From assembly GCA_019637265.1 (NCBI GenBank), contig JAHBVY010000009.1, positions 15,001-79,000 on the forward strand: 64,000 nt of DNA. Direction: 5' to 3'. Source of the stretch: Polyangiaceae bacterium (GTDB lineage: Bacteria; Myxococcota_A; Polyangia; Polyangiales; Polyangiaceae). The notes below the pieces were generated by a model. The model was not told the DNA's origin, did not search any database, and worked only from the letters and a program-made list of their open reading frames with translations. Below are positions 43,869 through 52,301 of the stretch, one piece after another. Within the stretch, counting starts at the first letter, position 1. Each line of letters begins with the position of its first letter. A program made the translations under genes and the position numbers.

Positions 43869-44013
43869 CGAGCTGCGCCTCACGCTGGTGGCTCTCGCTG
43901 AGGCCTTCGATGCAGTGGGGCGGGCTTGGGCGGTAGGGGGCTCGATTGCGCCTGGCGCCGTTCGCGAGAGAGCGCCTCGTGTTGGGTCGGGCCGCGTGCT
44001 ATGGGCTCCTTGA
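43855..44013 (+). pseudogene. Remnant of a nucleotidyltransferase (AbiEii-like) gene
   Basis: MTDLDELRLTLVALAEAFDA followed by VGRAWAVGGSIA is the usual start of these nucleotidyltransferases, up to the GGS motif. The frame then leaves the family (PGAVRERAPRVGSG...) and stops at residue 52, so the DxD metal site and the rest are missing. A deletion with the junction near 43945 is likely. Confidence 0.6.
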
Positions 44014-44101
44014 CGCTCCAAACCGAGTGGGCTTGGATGCGCTCCCAGCGCGCGGAGCTCGCGCCACTGTCCCGCCTGCGCCGTCATCTACCTGGGGTCT
44101 C

Positions 44102-44791
44102 GTGTCTGTGCCGGAAGAACAACCGCTGTCGCCGTCTGGGGAGTTTCATCTGCCGGAGGGGGAGCGTCGTGTCATCAAGCGCTACTCCAACCGCAAGCTC
44201 TACGACACCACGGCCAGTCGCTACGTCACCCTGCTGCAAATCGCCGAGATGGTGCGCGCGGGGGAGGACGTGGTCATCCTCGATAACGCGACCAAGGAAG
44301 ACAAAACAGACGTCACCTTGGCGCTGATCATCTCGGAGGAGCTGAAGGCCAAGCCCCGGGGGATCCCGCTCACGACGCTCAAGGCGCTGATCAGGAACCG
44401 CGGGGAGAGGCTGCTCTCCACCCTGCGTGAGGGCCCCATTGGCCGCTTGATCCCGAAGGAGCAGGTGCCGTCGGCCAGCGCCGAGCCGGACCAAATCGTG
44501 GTGGAGCAGGTGCCGCAGGAAGAGGGAGTGGAGACGGTGAGTGAGACCAAGGACGCCAAGGGCCTGCAGCGCGTGATCCAAACCTCGCGCGCCACCCTGG
44601 AGCAGTGGCAGGGGGCGATTGACGAGCGCATCAACGCGGTGCTGCCGGATTTCTCCCCCTTGAAAGATCTCAAGAGTCAGCTGGCGAAGCTGAACGAACG
44701 GCTCGATCGAATCGAGACACGCCTGTCGGAGCTCGAGCAGCCATCCGCCGGTGGTGCCCTGGACGACGCGGGGAACGAGCCTCAGGAATAA
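44102..44791 (+). CDS. phaR: PhaR-like polyhydroxyalkanoate synthesis regulator
   Basis: 229 residues from a GTG at 44102 (the frame is open further up, but that part reads through the pseudogene region). The DNA-binding domain is at about 22-80: RRVIKRYSNRKLYDTTASRY then VTLLQIAEMVRAGEDVVILD. The C-terminal third is a coiled coil (LKSQLAKLNERLDRIETRLS). PhaR proteins bind DNA and polymer to control phasin and PHA genes; no PHA synthase is nearby. Confidence 0.85.
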   Translation: MSVPEEQPLSPSGEFHLPEGERRVIKRYSNRKLYDTTASRYVTLLQIAEMVRAGEDVVILDNATKEDKTDVTLALIISEELKAKPRGIPLTTLKALIRNRGERLLSTLREGPIGRLIPKEQVPSASAEPDQIVVEQVPQEEGVETVSETKDAKGLQRVIQTSRATLEQWQGAIDERINAVLPDFSPLKDLKSQLAKLNERLDRIETRLSELEQPSAGGALDDAGNEPQE

Positions 44792-44811
44792 GCGGGTAAC
44801 CCGCCCGGTTG

Positions 44812-44879
44812 GCGCAGAGTTCCCAGGAGCGCAGGGTCCCCTGGAGCGCAGAGTTCCCGGAAGCGCAGGTCCCCTGAAG
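44812..44879. repeat. Four 17-bp tandem repeats
   Basis: Exactly four 17-bp units beginning GCGCAG: GCGCAGAGTTCCCAGGA, GCGCAGGGTCCCCTGGA, GCGCAGAGTTCCCGGAA, GCGCAGGTCCCCTGAAG. Types alternate A-B-A-B. They lie in the gap between phaR and the sigma factor gene. Confidence 0.8.
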
Positions 44880-44935
44880 TGGCCCACGCCGCGCCGTCTC
44901 CTGCCCCGCCGAGCCCAGAAAGCTGGGTCCCCCCA

Positions 44936-45628
44936 ATGACTGAGCCCCGTTCCCCCCGACCTAGCCTCTCCGCGACGGAGTTCGAGGAAGAGGCCCTCCC
45001 CCACCTGAAGGCGATGTACGCCGTCGCCGCCCGGCTCACCCGCAGCCGCACGGAAGCGGAGGATTTGGTGCAGGACACCTTCGTGAAGGCGATGCGTGCC
45101 CGGCACCAGTTCGAGCCCGGTACCAACATGAAGGCCTGGCTGCTGCGCATCCAGACCAACACCTTCATCAATCGCTACCGCCGTGGGGGGCTCGAGCGCT
45201 CGGTGTTCGATGGCCCCACGGCTGATCCATTGAGCGACGGGTGGATCAGCGCCGCCTCGCTCCGCAACCTGAGGGACCCTGAGGGTGCCGCGCTGCGGCC
45301 GGTGCTCGAGGCTGAGATCCAGCGGGCGGTGGAGTCGCTCCCGGAAGATTTTCGCATCGCGGTGGTGCTCGCCGACGTGGAGGGCCTGGGGTACAAGGAG
45401 ATCGCAGAGGTGATGGGCTGCCCCATCGGCACCGTGATGAGTCGTTTGCACCGAGGCCGTCGCATCTTGAAGACGCAGCTCATCGAGCAAGCGCGCGCCT
45501 TGGGCATCGTGTCGCCGGAGCCCGAGGTGGGCGCGGAGGCACAGAGCGCAGCGCACGTCGAAAGCGCAGTGGACAGTGGGCCTGTCGACCTCGCGAGCTA
45601 CCGCGAGCGCAAGCGGAGTCACGGATGA
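44936..45628 (+). CDS. ECF (RpoE-type) RNA polymerase sigma factor
   Basis: 230 residues from the ATG at 44936. Region 2: YAVAARLTRSRTEAEDLVQD, then NMKAWLLRIQTNTFINRYRR. Region 4: SLPEDFRIAVVLADVEGLGY, then KEIAEVMGCPIGTVMSRLHR. An insert of about 30 residues separates them. The stop overlaps the next gene start (ATGA), the usual sigma/anti-sigma pairing, so activity is probably held by that membrane protein. Confidence 0.92.
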   Translation: MTEPRSPRPSLSATEFEEEALPHLKAMYAVAARLTRSRTEAEDLVQDTFVKAMRARHQFEPGTNMKAWLLRIQTNTFINRYRRGGLERSVFDGPTADPLSDGWISAASLRNLRDPEGAALRPVLEAEIQRAVESLPEDFRIAVVLADVEGLGYKEIAEVMGCPIGTVMSRLHRGRRILKTQLIEQARALGIVSPEPEVGAEAQSAAHVESAVDSGPVDLASYRERKRSHG

Positions 45629-46482
45629 GCCAGCCCGCACGTCACCTCGAGCCGCTGGTCGATCCCTTCGTGGACGGCGAGCTGCCTCCGGAGAAGATGG
45701 TGGAGGTGGAGCAGCAGATGCTCAGCTCCGCTGACCTCCTGGAGCAGGTCCGGTTGACCCAAGCGCTCAAGCTGAGCATGCGCCGCGTGGTGGAGGTGGA
45801 GCAGCCGAGCGCCGCCTTCGAAGAGCGCTTGAAGCGCGCGCTGCAGGCCGAGCGGCAGCGTGAAGAGGCGCTCGAGGAGCGCAGTAACGGACGGGCGCTG
45901 CCGTGGAAATACATCTTGCCGCTGGCCGCAGCGGCCGGGTTCACCCTGGTGCTCGGCGCCGGCAATGAGCAGCCGGAGCCACCGCAGGCGCACGCGAGCA
46001 GCACGAAGAGCGACCTGGGCGTGATGGCCGCCTCCACGCAGCCCACCGCGCTCAGCGTGGATGAGCTGGTGGACGAGCTGGTGAGTCATCACGCGGCGCC
46101 CAGCGCGCCCGAGGTGATGGAGCCGCAGCTGGTGCAAGACTTCGAGCGGCGCGTGGGCGTGCCGGTGCACCTGCCGCAGGGCCTCACGGATTACGGCGCG
46201 CAGTGGCTCGGCGGCAGCGTGGTGATGGTGCGCAACCAGAACGCCGCGTCGTTTCATTACCGCATGGGAGCGCACCGGGTCACGGTGTACGTGTACGACT
46301 CCGAGCGGGTGCCGGTGCGCTACATCTTGAAGCCGCGCGTGCTGCGCAACACGCCTGTCTACATGGGCTCGCGCCGCGGTTACACCATCGCCGCGGTGGA
46401 GCGGCGCGGCGTCGGCTACGCGGTCGCCACGGATTTGGACGAGCCAGAGAGCGCCGAGCTGGTCGTCGCCTCGATGCACTGA
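45625..46482 (+). CDS. Membrane anti-sigma factor
   Basis: 285 residues, ATGA overlap with the sigma gene. Residues 1-75 look like an anti-sigma helical domain (LVDPFVDGELPPEKMVEVEQ) but lack the zinc His-Cys-Cys residues. One membrane segment lies at about 92-111 (YILPLAAAAGFTLVLGAG). The periplasmic C-terminal domain (about 160-285) resembles the fold seen in RseB-like or DUF-type sensor ends. It probably senses an envelope signal. A GGGCGGC/GCCGCCC hairpin follows (46519-46537) without a T tract. Confidence 0.8.
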   Translation: MSQPARHLEPLVDPFVDGELPPEKMVEVEQQMLSSADLLEQVRLTQALKLSMRRVVEVEQPSAAFEERLKRALQAERQREEALEERSNGRALPWKYILPLAAAAGFTLVLGAGNEQPEPPQAHASSTKSDLGVMAASTQPTALSVDELVDELVSHHAAPSAPEVMEPQLVQDFERRVGVPVHLPQGLTDYGAQWLGGSVVMVRNQNAASFHYRMGAHRVTVYVYDSERVPVRYILKPRVLRNTPVYMGSRRGYTIAAVERRGVGYAVATDLDEPESAELVVASMH

Positions 46483-46518
46483 GGGCGCCTTGCCTGGCGG
46501 CGGTGCATGCCGCAGTAG

Positions 46519-46537
46519 GGGCGGCCCGAGGCCGCCC
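46519..46537. repeat. GTAGGGGC-type hairpin after the anti-sigma gene
   Basis: GTAGGGGCGGCCCGAGGCCG and following bases: perfect 7-bp arms with a 5-base loop. It starts like the GTAGGGGCGGG hairpins at 54212 and 60491, and like GTAGGGGC at 47236. Confidence 0.5.
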
Positions 46538-46557
46538 TCACGCAGTGCACCTCATCT

Positions 46558-47154
46558 CTAAGCGACGCGCGCTTCGTAGAAGGGGCCCCGTTGGGTGCTC
46601 TGCACCTCGCGCGCGGCGCCGCGCTCGTCGTCGATCTCGGCTTGGCACAGCTCGGCGATCAGGCCGAGGAAGCTCGTGAAATCCGGGCGGCGCACGCCGA
46701 CTTCGTTCAGCCACGCCACCACCTCGCACTCACCGTCCGCGCGCCGCCGGCTGAGGTCGAAGGCGAAGAGGGTGGTGCCCGCGGGGTCGATGCCGAACGG
46801 CAGGGGCCTGCGGCTCGGGGGGCAGGGGCCTGCCCCTACGCCAGCCCGGGCGCCGTATGGGTTGGCGCTGCCGAGCAGCGTCGTCACCAGCTCGGCGTGG
46901 CTCGCTTGGCCGAGGCTGCGAGTGCCGAGCAGGCTGGCGCCAGCGAAGAAGCGCGGCCAACCGTCGTGGGTGAGGAGGAAGGCGCGGTAGCTCGGCGGCA
47001 GCTGCAGGCCTAGGCGCCGCTCCACGGCGACGAGGTCCGCCTCACGCGCGCTGGGGTTCCCCACCAAGCCTGCGTCGCGATAGGGGCGCGAGCGCGCCAG
47101 CTCGATCTGCAAGCGACGCACTTCGGACAGGGACTTGGCGAAGCCTTGGGTCAT
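46558..47154 (-). CDS. SMI1/KNR4 (SUKH) family protein
   Basis: 198 residues from the ATG at 47154. The family core is VAVERRLGLQLPPSYRAFLL followed by THDGWPRFF, and later FAFDLSRRRADGECEVVAWL. SUKH proteins are common immunity proteins of toxin systems but also occur as housekeeping proteins; no toxin is adjacent. A GGGGCAGG-type repeat (about 46803-46842) encodes the GAGPCPPSRRPLP linker. Confidence 0.8.
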   Translation of the reverse strand: MTQGFAKSLSEVRRLQIELARSRPYRDAGLVGNPSAREADLVAVERRLGLQLPPSYRAFLLTHDGWPRFFAGASLLGTRSLGQASHAELVTTLLGSANPYGARAGVGAGPCPPSRRPLPFGIDPAGTTLFAFDLSRRRADGECEVVAWLNEVGVRRPDFTSFLGLIAELCQAEIDDERGAAREVQSTQRGPFYEARVA

Positions 47155-47292
47155 GAGCGGTACTTGCAAGAGGCCTCGTGAGCGGGCCAAGAAACGGGCG
47201 TCGCCGCAGCGCATCGGCGACGTGGCCCTCCCGTAGGGGCCGCCCGTACCCAGTATTTCGCCCTGCTTCGCGGACCTCGCTATAGCCTTGGC

Positions 47293-49314
47293 ATGCCTTG
47301 GCGCGTCGCTCTCTCGTGGACGCTCGCGGCGCTGTGGGCGCCCGTGCGTCAGCTGAGGCGCGTTCGCTCTGAGCGTTCTTCGTGGGGCGCCGTGGGGCTC
47401 CTGCTGCTGTGCGCGGCGCTGTGCGTGAGCTGCTCGAGCACGGGAGACCGACCGAGCCTGCTCCAGGTGCTGAACGTGCAGCCGAGCGAGCTCTCGAGCG
47501 GCGACGAGCTGGAGGTGATCGGCAATCAGTTCCCCGAGGGCAAGCCCGCCACCATCACGCTGAAAGGGTCGCTGCATCGGCCGGGGCAGCTGCCGCAGCA
47601 CGGCGTGGAGATAGTGATCGCGGCGAACAGCAGCTCGCGCAACCGCGTGAGCGTGGTGCTCGACGACGCGGCGGTGGCGGAGCTCACGGGGCGCGGCGCC
47701 TCGGCGCTGCACACCACCTTCCGTGGTCAGGTATCCGCCGCGTTCGCGCCGCGGGCGCCTGGCGCGCCGCCGGTGTCGGGGGTGGTGGAGAACGTGCAGC
47801 TGGACTTCTTCCCGCTGGATGTCCCCGCCGCGGTGATCAGTGAGCAGGAGCGTGAGGGCCAGCTCGCCCTCGAGCTGGTGGGCCTGGAGCTCGAGCCGAA
47901 GCGGCCGGGCCTCGGCTTCGTGGTGAAGCAGGTGACGCCAGCGGGGCGCGCCGAGGCCGCGGGGATCCGCCAGGGGGATCGGCTGATGGCGCTCGATGGC
48001 GTGCGGCTGAGCGAGCTCTCGGATTTCGTGCCCTCCGGGCGCCGCCAGTTCGCCGAGGTGGAGCTCACGCGCGGCAGGTTGGGGGAGGTGCTACGTCGTC
48101 AGTTGGACGTACAAGGCTTCCGCGAAGCGCCGCCCGAGGATTTTTTGTGGGCGGGGGTGGTGGTGGGGCTCGCTGCCTTGGTGTGCTTCGCCTTCTTGTT
48201 GCCGGTGGCGGGGGTGCTCGGTTGGTTCGAGCGCCGCGTGGTGCTGAGGCTGCGCGCGGCCTCACGTGACGTGGAGCGTGAGGGGGTGCTCTCCTGGCTG
48301 CGGCGCGGGGTGGCCTCCATTTTCCGTGAGGAAGTGGTGCCGGGCAGCGACCACCCGGTGGGGCGCGTGGTGCCGTACTTGATGTTCATCGGCTCGAGCG
48401 CGCTGTTCACGGTGCTGAGCTTCGGGCACGCCTTGGCGTCGCCAGAGCTCGACTTGGGGCTCTTGTTCATTGGGGTGGTGACGGCGCTGGTGTGCACCGG
48501 GCTCATGCTCGGGGGCTGGCGCGCGGCGGGGCGCTGGTCGCTCACTGGTGGCGTGGCGGCGGCGCTCCAGACGTTGAGTCACCAGCTGCCGACGTTGGGC
48601 GCCATCTTGGTGGTGGTGCTGTTCGCGGGCTCGGTGCGCCTCGGTGACATCGTCGCCGCGCAGGGCGGGCTGCCCTGGCAGTGGTTCTTGTTCGAGAATC
48701 CGATCACCTTCGTGATGGCGCTCTTGTTCTTCACGCCGGCGCTCAGCGAGGGCAGCCGCGCGCACCCGGAGCTGCCCGAGGCAGACTGGGAGCCCGCGGG
48801 GCCAGCTTCCCTCGCGGGGCCGGTCTCGGTGCGGCCGCGCTTCACCTCGATCCGCACGCGGTACCTGATGTTCTTCGCCGAGTGGGGCCACGTGTTCATC
48901 CTGAGCGGCCTCGGCGCGATCTTGTTTTTGGGGGGTTGGCAGCTCCCGGGCGTGCCCCGGGGCGCGGTGCAGGCGAGCCCGGCGCTCGGGCTCTTGGCGG
49001 CGCTGGTGTTGGCTTTGAAGGCCTGGGGGCTCACCCTGCTCGTCTTGTGGGTGCGCTGGGCGCTGCCGCGCATCCGCGTGGATCAGCTGATGGGCATCTG
49101 CTGGCGCTGGTTCATCCCGCTCGCTGCGCTCGGGGTGATCCTCACGGTGGGGTGGCTCAACGCGCTGCACAGCCCGCTGTTCCGGGTGGCGCAGGCGGGG
49201 CTCCGCTACGTGCTGTTCGCCTTCGCGGTGCTCGTGCCGCTGTACCTCACCTTGCGGGTGGCGAGTGGGCTGCGGAGCAAGGGGAGTGAGCTGGGCGTGA
49301 ACCCGTGGTTGTGA
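47293..49314 (+). CDS. Fusion of PDZ-bearing periplasmic region with a NuoH-like membrane domain
   Basis: 673 residues. A signal/anchor ends in CVSCSS (possible lipobox). Residues about 55-180 are a beta domain, and about 195-260 a PDZ domain (GLGFVVKQVTPAGRAEAAGI, then RQGDRLMALDGVRLSEL). From about 275 the protein follows respiratory complex I subunit H: LGWFERRVVLRLR, GSVRLGDIVAAQGGLPWQWF, FFTPALSEGSRAHPELPEAD, FFAEWGHVFILSG and LFLGGW. The usual PFDLPEAE is changed to HPELPEAD. No other complex I gene is near. It could be an ion or quinone module under PDZ control, or a remote complex I subunit. Confidence 0.8.
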   Translation: MPWRVALSWTLAALWAPVRQLRRVRSERSSWGAVGLLLLCAALCVSCSSTGDRPSLLQVLNVQPSELSSGDELEVIGNQFPEGKPATITLKGSLHRPGQLPQHGVEIVIAANSSSRNRVSVVLDDAAVAELTGRGASALHTTFRGQVSAAFAPRAPGAPPVSGVVENVQLDFFPLDVPAAVISEQEREGQLALELVGLELEPKRPGLGFVVKQVTPAGRAEAAGIRQGDRLMALDGVRLSELSDFVPSGRRQFAEVELTRGRLGEVLRRQLDVQGFREAPPEDFLWAGVVVGLAALVCFAFLLPVAGVLGWFERRVVLRLRAASRDVEREGVLSWLRRGVASIFREEVVPGSDHPVGRVVPYLMFIGSSALFTVLSFGHALASPELDLGLLFIGVVTALVCTGLMLGGWRAAGRWSLTGGVAAALQTLSHQLPTLGAILVVVLFAGSVRLGDIVAAQGGLPWQWFLFENPITFVMALLFFTPALSEGSRAHPELPEADWEPAGPASLAGPVSVRPRFTSIRTRYLMFFAEWGHVFILSGLGAILFLGGWQLPGVPRGAVQASPALGLLAALVLALKAWGLTLLVLWVRWALPRIRVDQLMGICWRWFIPLAALGVILTVGWLNALHSPLFRVAQAGLRYVLFAFAVLVPLYLTLRVASGLRSKGSELGVNPWL

Positions 49315-49426
49315 GGCGTGTGGCGGATTGCCCTACGGATCGACGCAGCTCACGGTGAACGGGGCTGTGAGGCTGTTTGTCAGGGAGCCTGATGGGGACT
49401 GTGGTGACGCCGGGCGCCGTGTGGCT

Positions 49427-49449
49427 GTACCAACCCCCAAAATAAAAAG
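49427..49449. repeat. Dispersed CCAACCCCC motif copy
   Basis: GTACCAACCCCCAAAATAAA followed by AAG, in the 137-bp convergent gap between the PDZ-NuoH gene and the acyltransferase gene. GGGCGCCGTG-type GC sequence precedes it. Confidence 0.6.
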
Positions 49450-49451
49450 CG

Positions 49452-50291
49452 TCAGTCACCTTGACGGATGCGGCGCTCCTCTTGGCCCAGCTCGGTGATC
49501 GCTTCCATGCAGCGGTCGGTGATGGCGCGGCTGGTGCGCGGGGAGGGCGCGGCGCTCAGCAGCTCGCCGAAGTCGACGGGCGCGCCGAACACCACGTGGA
49601 TGGGCTCGCCGGTGCCGTCGAAGTTGCCGCGGATTTGGCGGAGGATGTCGTTCTGCAGGCCGTTGATGAACACCGGGATCACGGGGACCTTCGCGCGGTG
49701 GACGACGCGGCCGACGCCGGTCTGCGCGGGGAGCAGGGCGTAGGGATCGTCGCCCAGGTTGCGGGTGCCCTCCGGGTGGATCCCGACGAACACGCCGCGC
49801 TGCGTGAGGCGATGGGAGATTTCTTCGAGGCTCGCGAGGTTCACCGCCGCCCGCGCGCGCTCGCGGAAGATGGGCGGGTACATGGCGAAGAAGCTCATGG
49901 CGCCGTTCACGGCGAAGCCGAGCGGGCTGTCGTAGAAGAACTGCGAGCGCACCGGGAACAGGATGCGGTGCTTCATCCCGCGCTTCACCAGGTTCGCGGT
50001 GATGACGTAGAGGTCGAAGAAGCTCCGGTGGTTCGACACCAAGAGCACGCTCTGATCGCCCGTGAGCTCAGGGAGGCGATCCAGGTGGTGCAGGTGGGTG
50101 AGCCGCTGGGTGCAGAACGTGATCCAGCGGGAGCCGAACAGCCGCTGGCAGATGCGCACCGCGCGATCGAGCGGCTGCGACTCGAAGGTGTGGCGGATGA
50201 AGCGGATCTGAGCGCGCTCGAGGCGGGACAGGCGCTCCCCTCCCGCTGCGATCAGATCGGGCGCAGCGTCGCTCGAAAGAGGCTCAACCAT
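49452..50291 (-). CDS. 1-Acylglycerol-3-phosphate acyltransferase-like (PlsC family)
   Basis: 279 residues. Acyltransferase motifs: NHRSFFDLY (NHxxxxD-type) and HPEGTRNLGDD, then PVIPVFINGL. PlsC enzymes acylate lysophosphatidate at the inner membrane. There is a hydrophobic segment near 100-125. Several related acyltransferases share these motifs, so the exact substrate is open. Confidence 0.85.
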   Translation of the reverse strand: MVEPLSSDAAPDLIAAGGERLSRLERAQIRFIRHTFESQPLDRAVRICQRLFGSRWITFCTQRLTHLHHLDRLPELTGDQSVLLVSNHRSFFDLYVITANLVKRGMKHRILFPVRSQFFYDSPLGFAVNGAMSFFAMYPPIFRERARAAVNLASLEEISHRLTQRGVFVGIHPEGTRNLGDDPYALLPAQTGVGRVVHRAKVPVIPVFINGLQNDILRQIRGNFDGTGEPIHVVFGAPVDFGELLSAAPSPRTSRAITDRCMEAITELGQEERRIRQGD

Positions 50292-50401
50292 CGCCGCACG
50301 CCGGTAACCTTTTCGCGTCGGTGCGACAAGCCGCGAGCACCCACGGGAGCGCGCTGAAATGCGCTAAAAATGCGACGAAAGAGTCGCTATTTGTGGATGC
50401 T

Positions 50402-50498
50402 CGCGCGCTCAGCTCTCGAAGATGCCTTCGCGCAGGCGCGCTCAGCTCTCGACGGCGCGCGGTCATCGATGAGGCGCTCGAGCGCTCAGCTCTTGATG
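50402..50498. repeat. Three copies of CGCTCAGCTCTCGA
   Basis: At about 50405, 50438 and 50483; the last includes the stop codon region of the gene at 50486. Spacing is 33 and 45 bp. Together with 50292-50401 this fills the 194-bp gap, which holds no gene. Confidence 0.5.
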
Positions 50499-51184
50499 GC
50501 GCGCTTGAAGGCGGTGTCCAGCTTCTCCAGCTGCACGCGCACCTCGGCGACCTGGGTCTGCAACGCCTTCAGCCGCTCGCGGTCGAGCGTGTCCAGCTGA
50601 TCGAGATCGCCGAGCAGCTCATCGCGGCCATCGGTGAAGCGGCGGAGCTGGTGCGTGGCCTTGGCGAAGCGCGGCAGCGCGGGCCGCCCGCGACGCTGGG
50701 TCTTCTTCCCCGTCTGGCGCAGCCGGGTGACCTCACGCTCGATACGATCGACTGACCACTTCTGCTTCTCCGCCAGCGTCGCCAGCTTCTTCTGCTGGGG
50801 CGGCGTGAGCGCGTCGAGCCGGTTCAGGTGGCTGAAGCCAAGATGCGCCCAGTTGGGCTTGCTCCCGAGGTTGGCGCACACGCGGTACACGGCGAGGCAG
50901 CGATGCAGCGCGCCGGGGCTGAGCCGGAGCTGCTCTCGGTTGCCGATCTCTCGCAGGCTCACTTCGCCCTGGTAGCGCTCCGCGATCAGGCGCCCGATCT
51001 CGTAAGCGTCGCTGGCGGTCAGTGGACCTGCCTGGGGGTTCGTCGCCACGTCTGGCCAGGCGCCTTTGCTGGCTCCATTTTTCGAGCTCGCGCCGCGTTT
51101 CTTGGAGCCGCGCGCGGCGCTCGCTTTGGCGGGGGTCGTGGGGGTGGCGGAAGACTTGGAGGCGGACTTCTTGGTTACGGCCAT
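50486..51184 (-). CDS. DNA-binding-like protein with Lys/Ala/Ser-rich tail
   Basis: 232 residues from the ATG at 51184 (AGGAG is 13 bases up). Residues 1-48 are Lys/Ala/Ser/Thr-rich like histone H1 tails. A helical domain follows (SDAYEIGRLIAERYQGEVSL, then REIGNREQLRLSPGALHRCL), with WAHLGFSHLNRLDALTPPQQ, then a basic patch (GKKTQRRGRPALPRF) and a C-terminal coiled coil. The middle domain recalls ParB/KorB-like helix-turn-helix arrangement weakly. Function unknown. Confidence 0.65.
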   Translation of the reverse strand: MAVTKKSASKSSATPTTPAKASAARGSKKRGASSKNGASKGAWPDVATNPQAGPLTASDAYEIGRLIAERYQGEVSLREIGNREQLRLSPGALHRCLAVYRVCANLGSKPNWAHLGFSHLNRLDALTPPQQKKLATLAEKQKWSVDRIEREVTRLRQTGKKTQRRGRPALPRFAKATHQLRRFTDGRDELLGDLDQLDTLDRERLKALQTQVAEVRVQLEKLDTAFKRAIKS

Positions 51185-51488
51185 GACTTGGGTGGGTCTC
51201 CTGTTGCCGGTCATCGCGGCGCGCCGCCGGTCAGAGGACGCGGGCGCGCTGGGTGGGGACCAAGCGGGGCTCTCGACGAGCCAGGGCACCCTTACGCCTT
51301 TGTCACCGCTGCGTAAACTCTAGCGCGCGCATTCATACCCGGTGGGCCGGTGTCGATCGACTCGCGTTCCGCGCGAACGCGCAAGCTTTGCGCGTTTCGG
51401 GGCTGGTGCTTTACTCGGCGGTGCGGATGTGGTTCGAGCCGGTGCCGCGCTGCGCCAGGTCGCGACCTGCCAGCCGGTCGGCCTCATC

Positions 51489-52301
51489 ATGAAGAGCGAT
51501 CCTCCCGTCACCTCCCCTCGACTCGTCACGGATCTGGTCGCTGGCGCCCGCCGAGGGCTGCGGCGCGACGTGCGGGCGCTGCTCGATGGCCTTCAGCACG
51601 CGGAGCTCTGCATCCCGCTGCGCCAACCGATGGTGGGGGTGCCGCTCGGCGAGCGCCTGGAGATGCCCGAGGAGCTGAGCCTGGTCCCGCACGTGCTCGA
51701 AGACGAGGAGGGGGATCGCTTCGCGGCGCTGTTCACCGACCCGGAGATGCTCGAGCGGGCTCAAGAGGAGCTCGGTTGGCTCACCGGTGAGGGAGCCCTC
51801 GAGTATTGCGCCTTGCCGGCGCTCACCGCCCTCGATCTCGCGCTGCAAGTGGTGGACGACGAGCACGTCATCGGCCTGGTGCTGAACCCGCTGCACGACA
51901 GCGAGCTGCTCCTCAGCCGTCAGGAGCTGGCGAGCCTCGCGCAGAACACGGCGCTGCCGCTCGTGAGCTACGTGCGCGACATCCCCGAGCTGGCCGACGA
52001 GCACACGCTGGTGGGCGAGCTCGATGGTCCACCACCAAGGGAGCTGACGGCCGCGCTGGACGCGCTGGTGGCGGAGGGCGGCGCGCTCTCGAGTTACCGC
52101 CTGGCGCAGACCTTCAACGCCGAGCGTGACCTCGAGCCGCACCTCACGCTGCACGTGGTGACGCGCGGCGATGTCGAGATCCAGGCGCTCAGCCGGATGA
52201 TCGTGGAGCGTATCGAGGGCAAGGTGCCGGAGCCAGGCTACATCGACATCCTGTTCGATCAGGTGGCGATCGACGCGCCGATGGGTGGACAAGTCAGCTG
52301 A
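51489..52301 (+). CDS. SseB-like protein
   Basis: 270 residues from the ATG at 51489. The SseB N-terminal-type domain is seen in VPLGERLEMPEEL, RFAALFTDPEMLERAQEELG and VIGLVLNPLHDSELLLSRQE. The C-terminal half (LEPHLTLHVVTRGDVEIQAL, YIDILFDQVAID) matches the second SseB domain. The role of free-standing SseB proteins is poorly known; they often sit in secretion or metabolic contexts. Confidence 0.75.
   Translation: MKSDPPVTSPRLVTDLVAGARRGLRRDVRALLDGLQHAELCIPLRQPMVGVPLGERLEMPEELSLVPHVLEDEEGDRFAALFTDPEMLERAQEELGWLTGEGALEYCALPALTALDLALQVVDDEHVIGLVLNPLHDSELLLSRQELASLAQNTALPLVSYVRDIPELADEHTLVGELDGPPPRELTAALDALVAEGGALSSYRLAQTFNAERDLEPHLTLHVVTRGDVEIQALSRMIVERIEGKVPEPGYIDILFDQVAIDAPMGGQVS

Noticed and set aside
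48923..48942. TTTTTGGGGGGTTGGCAGC, like the dispersed G-run motif, inside the PDZ-NuoH gene
   Set aside because: It encodes the LFLGGW segment conserved in NuoH proteins in general, so the likeness is best explained by the protein sequence.
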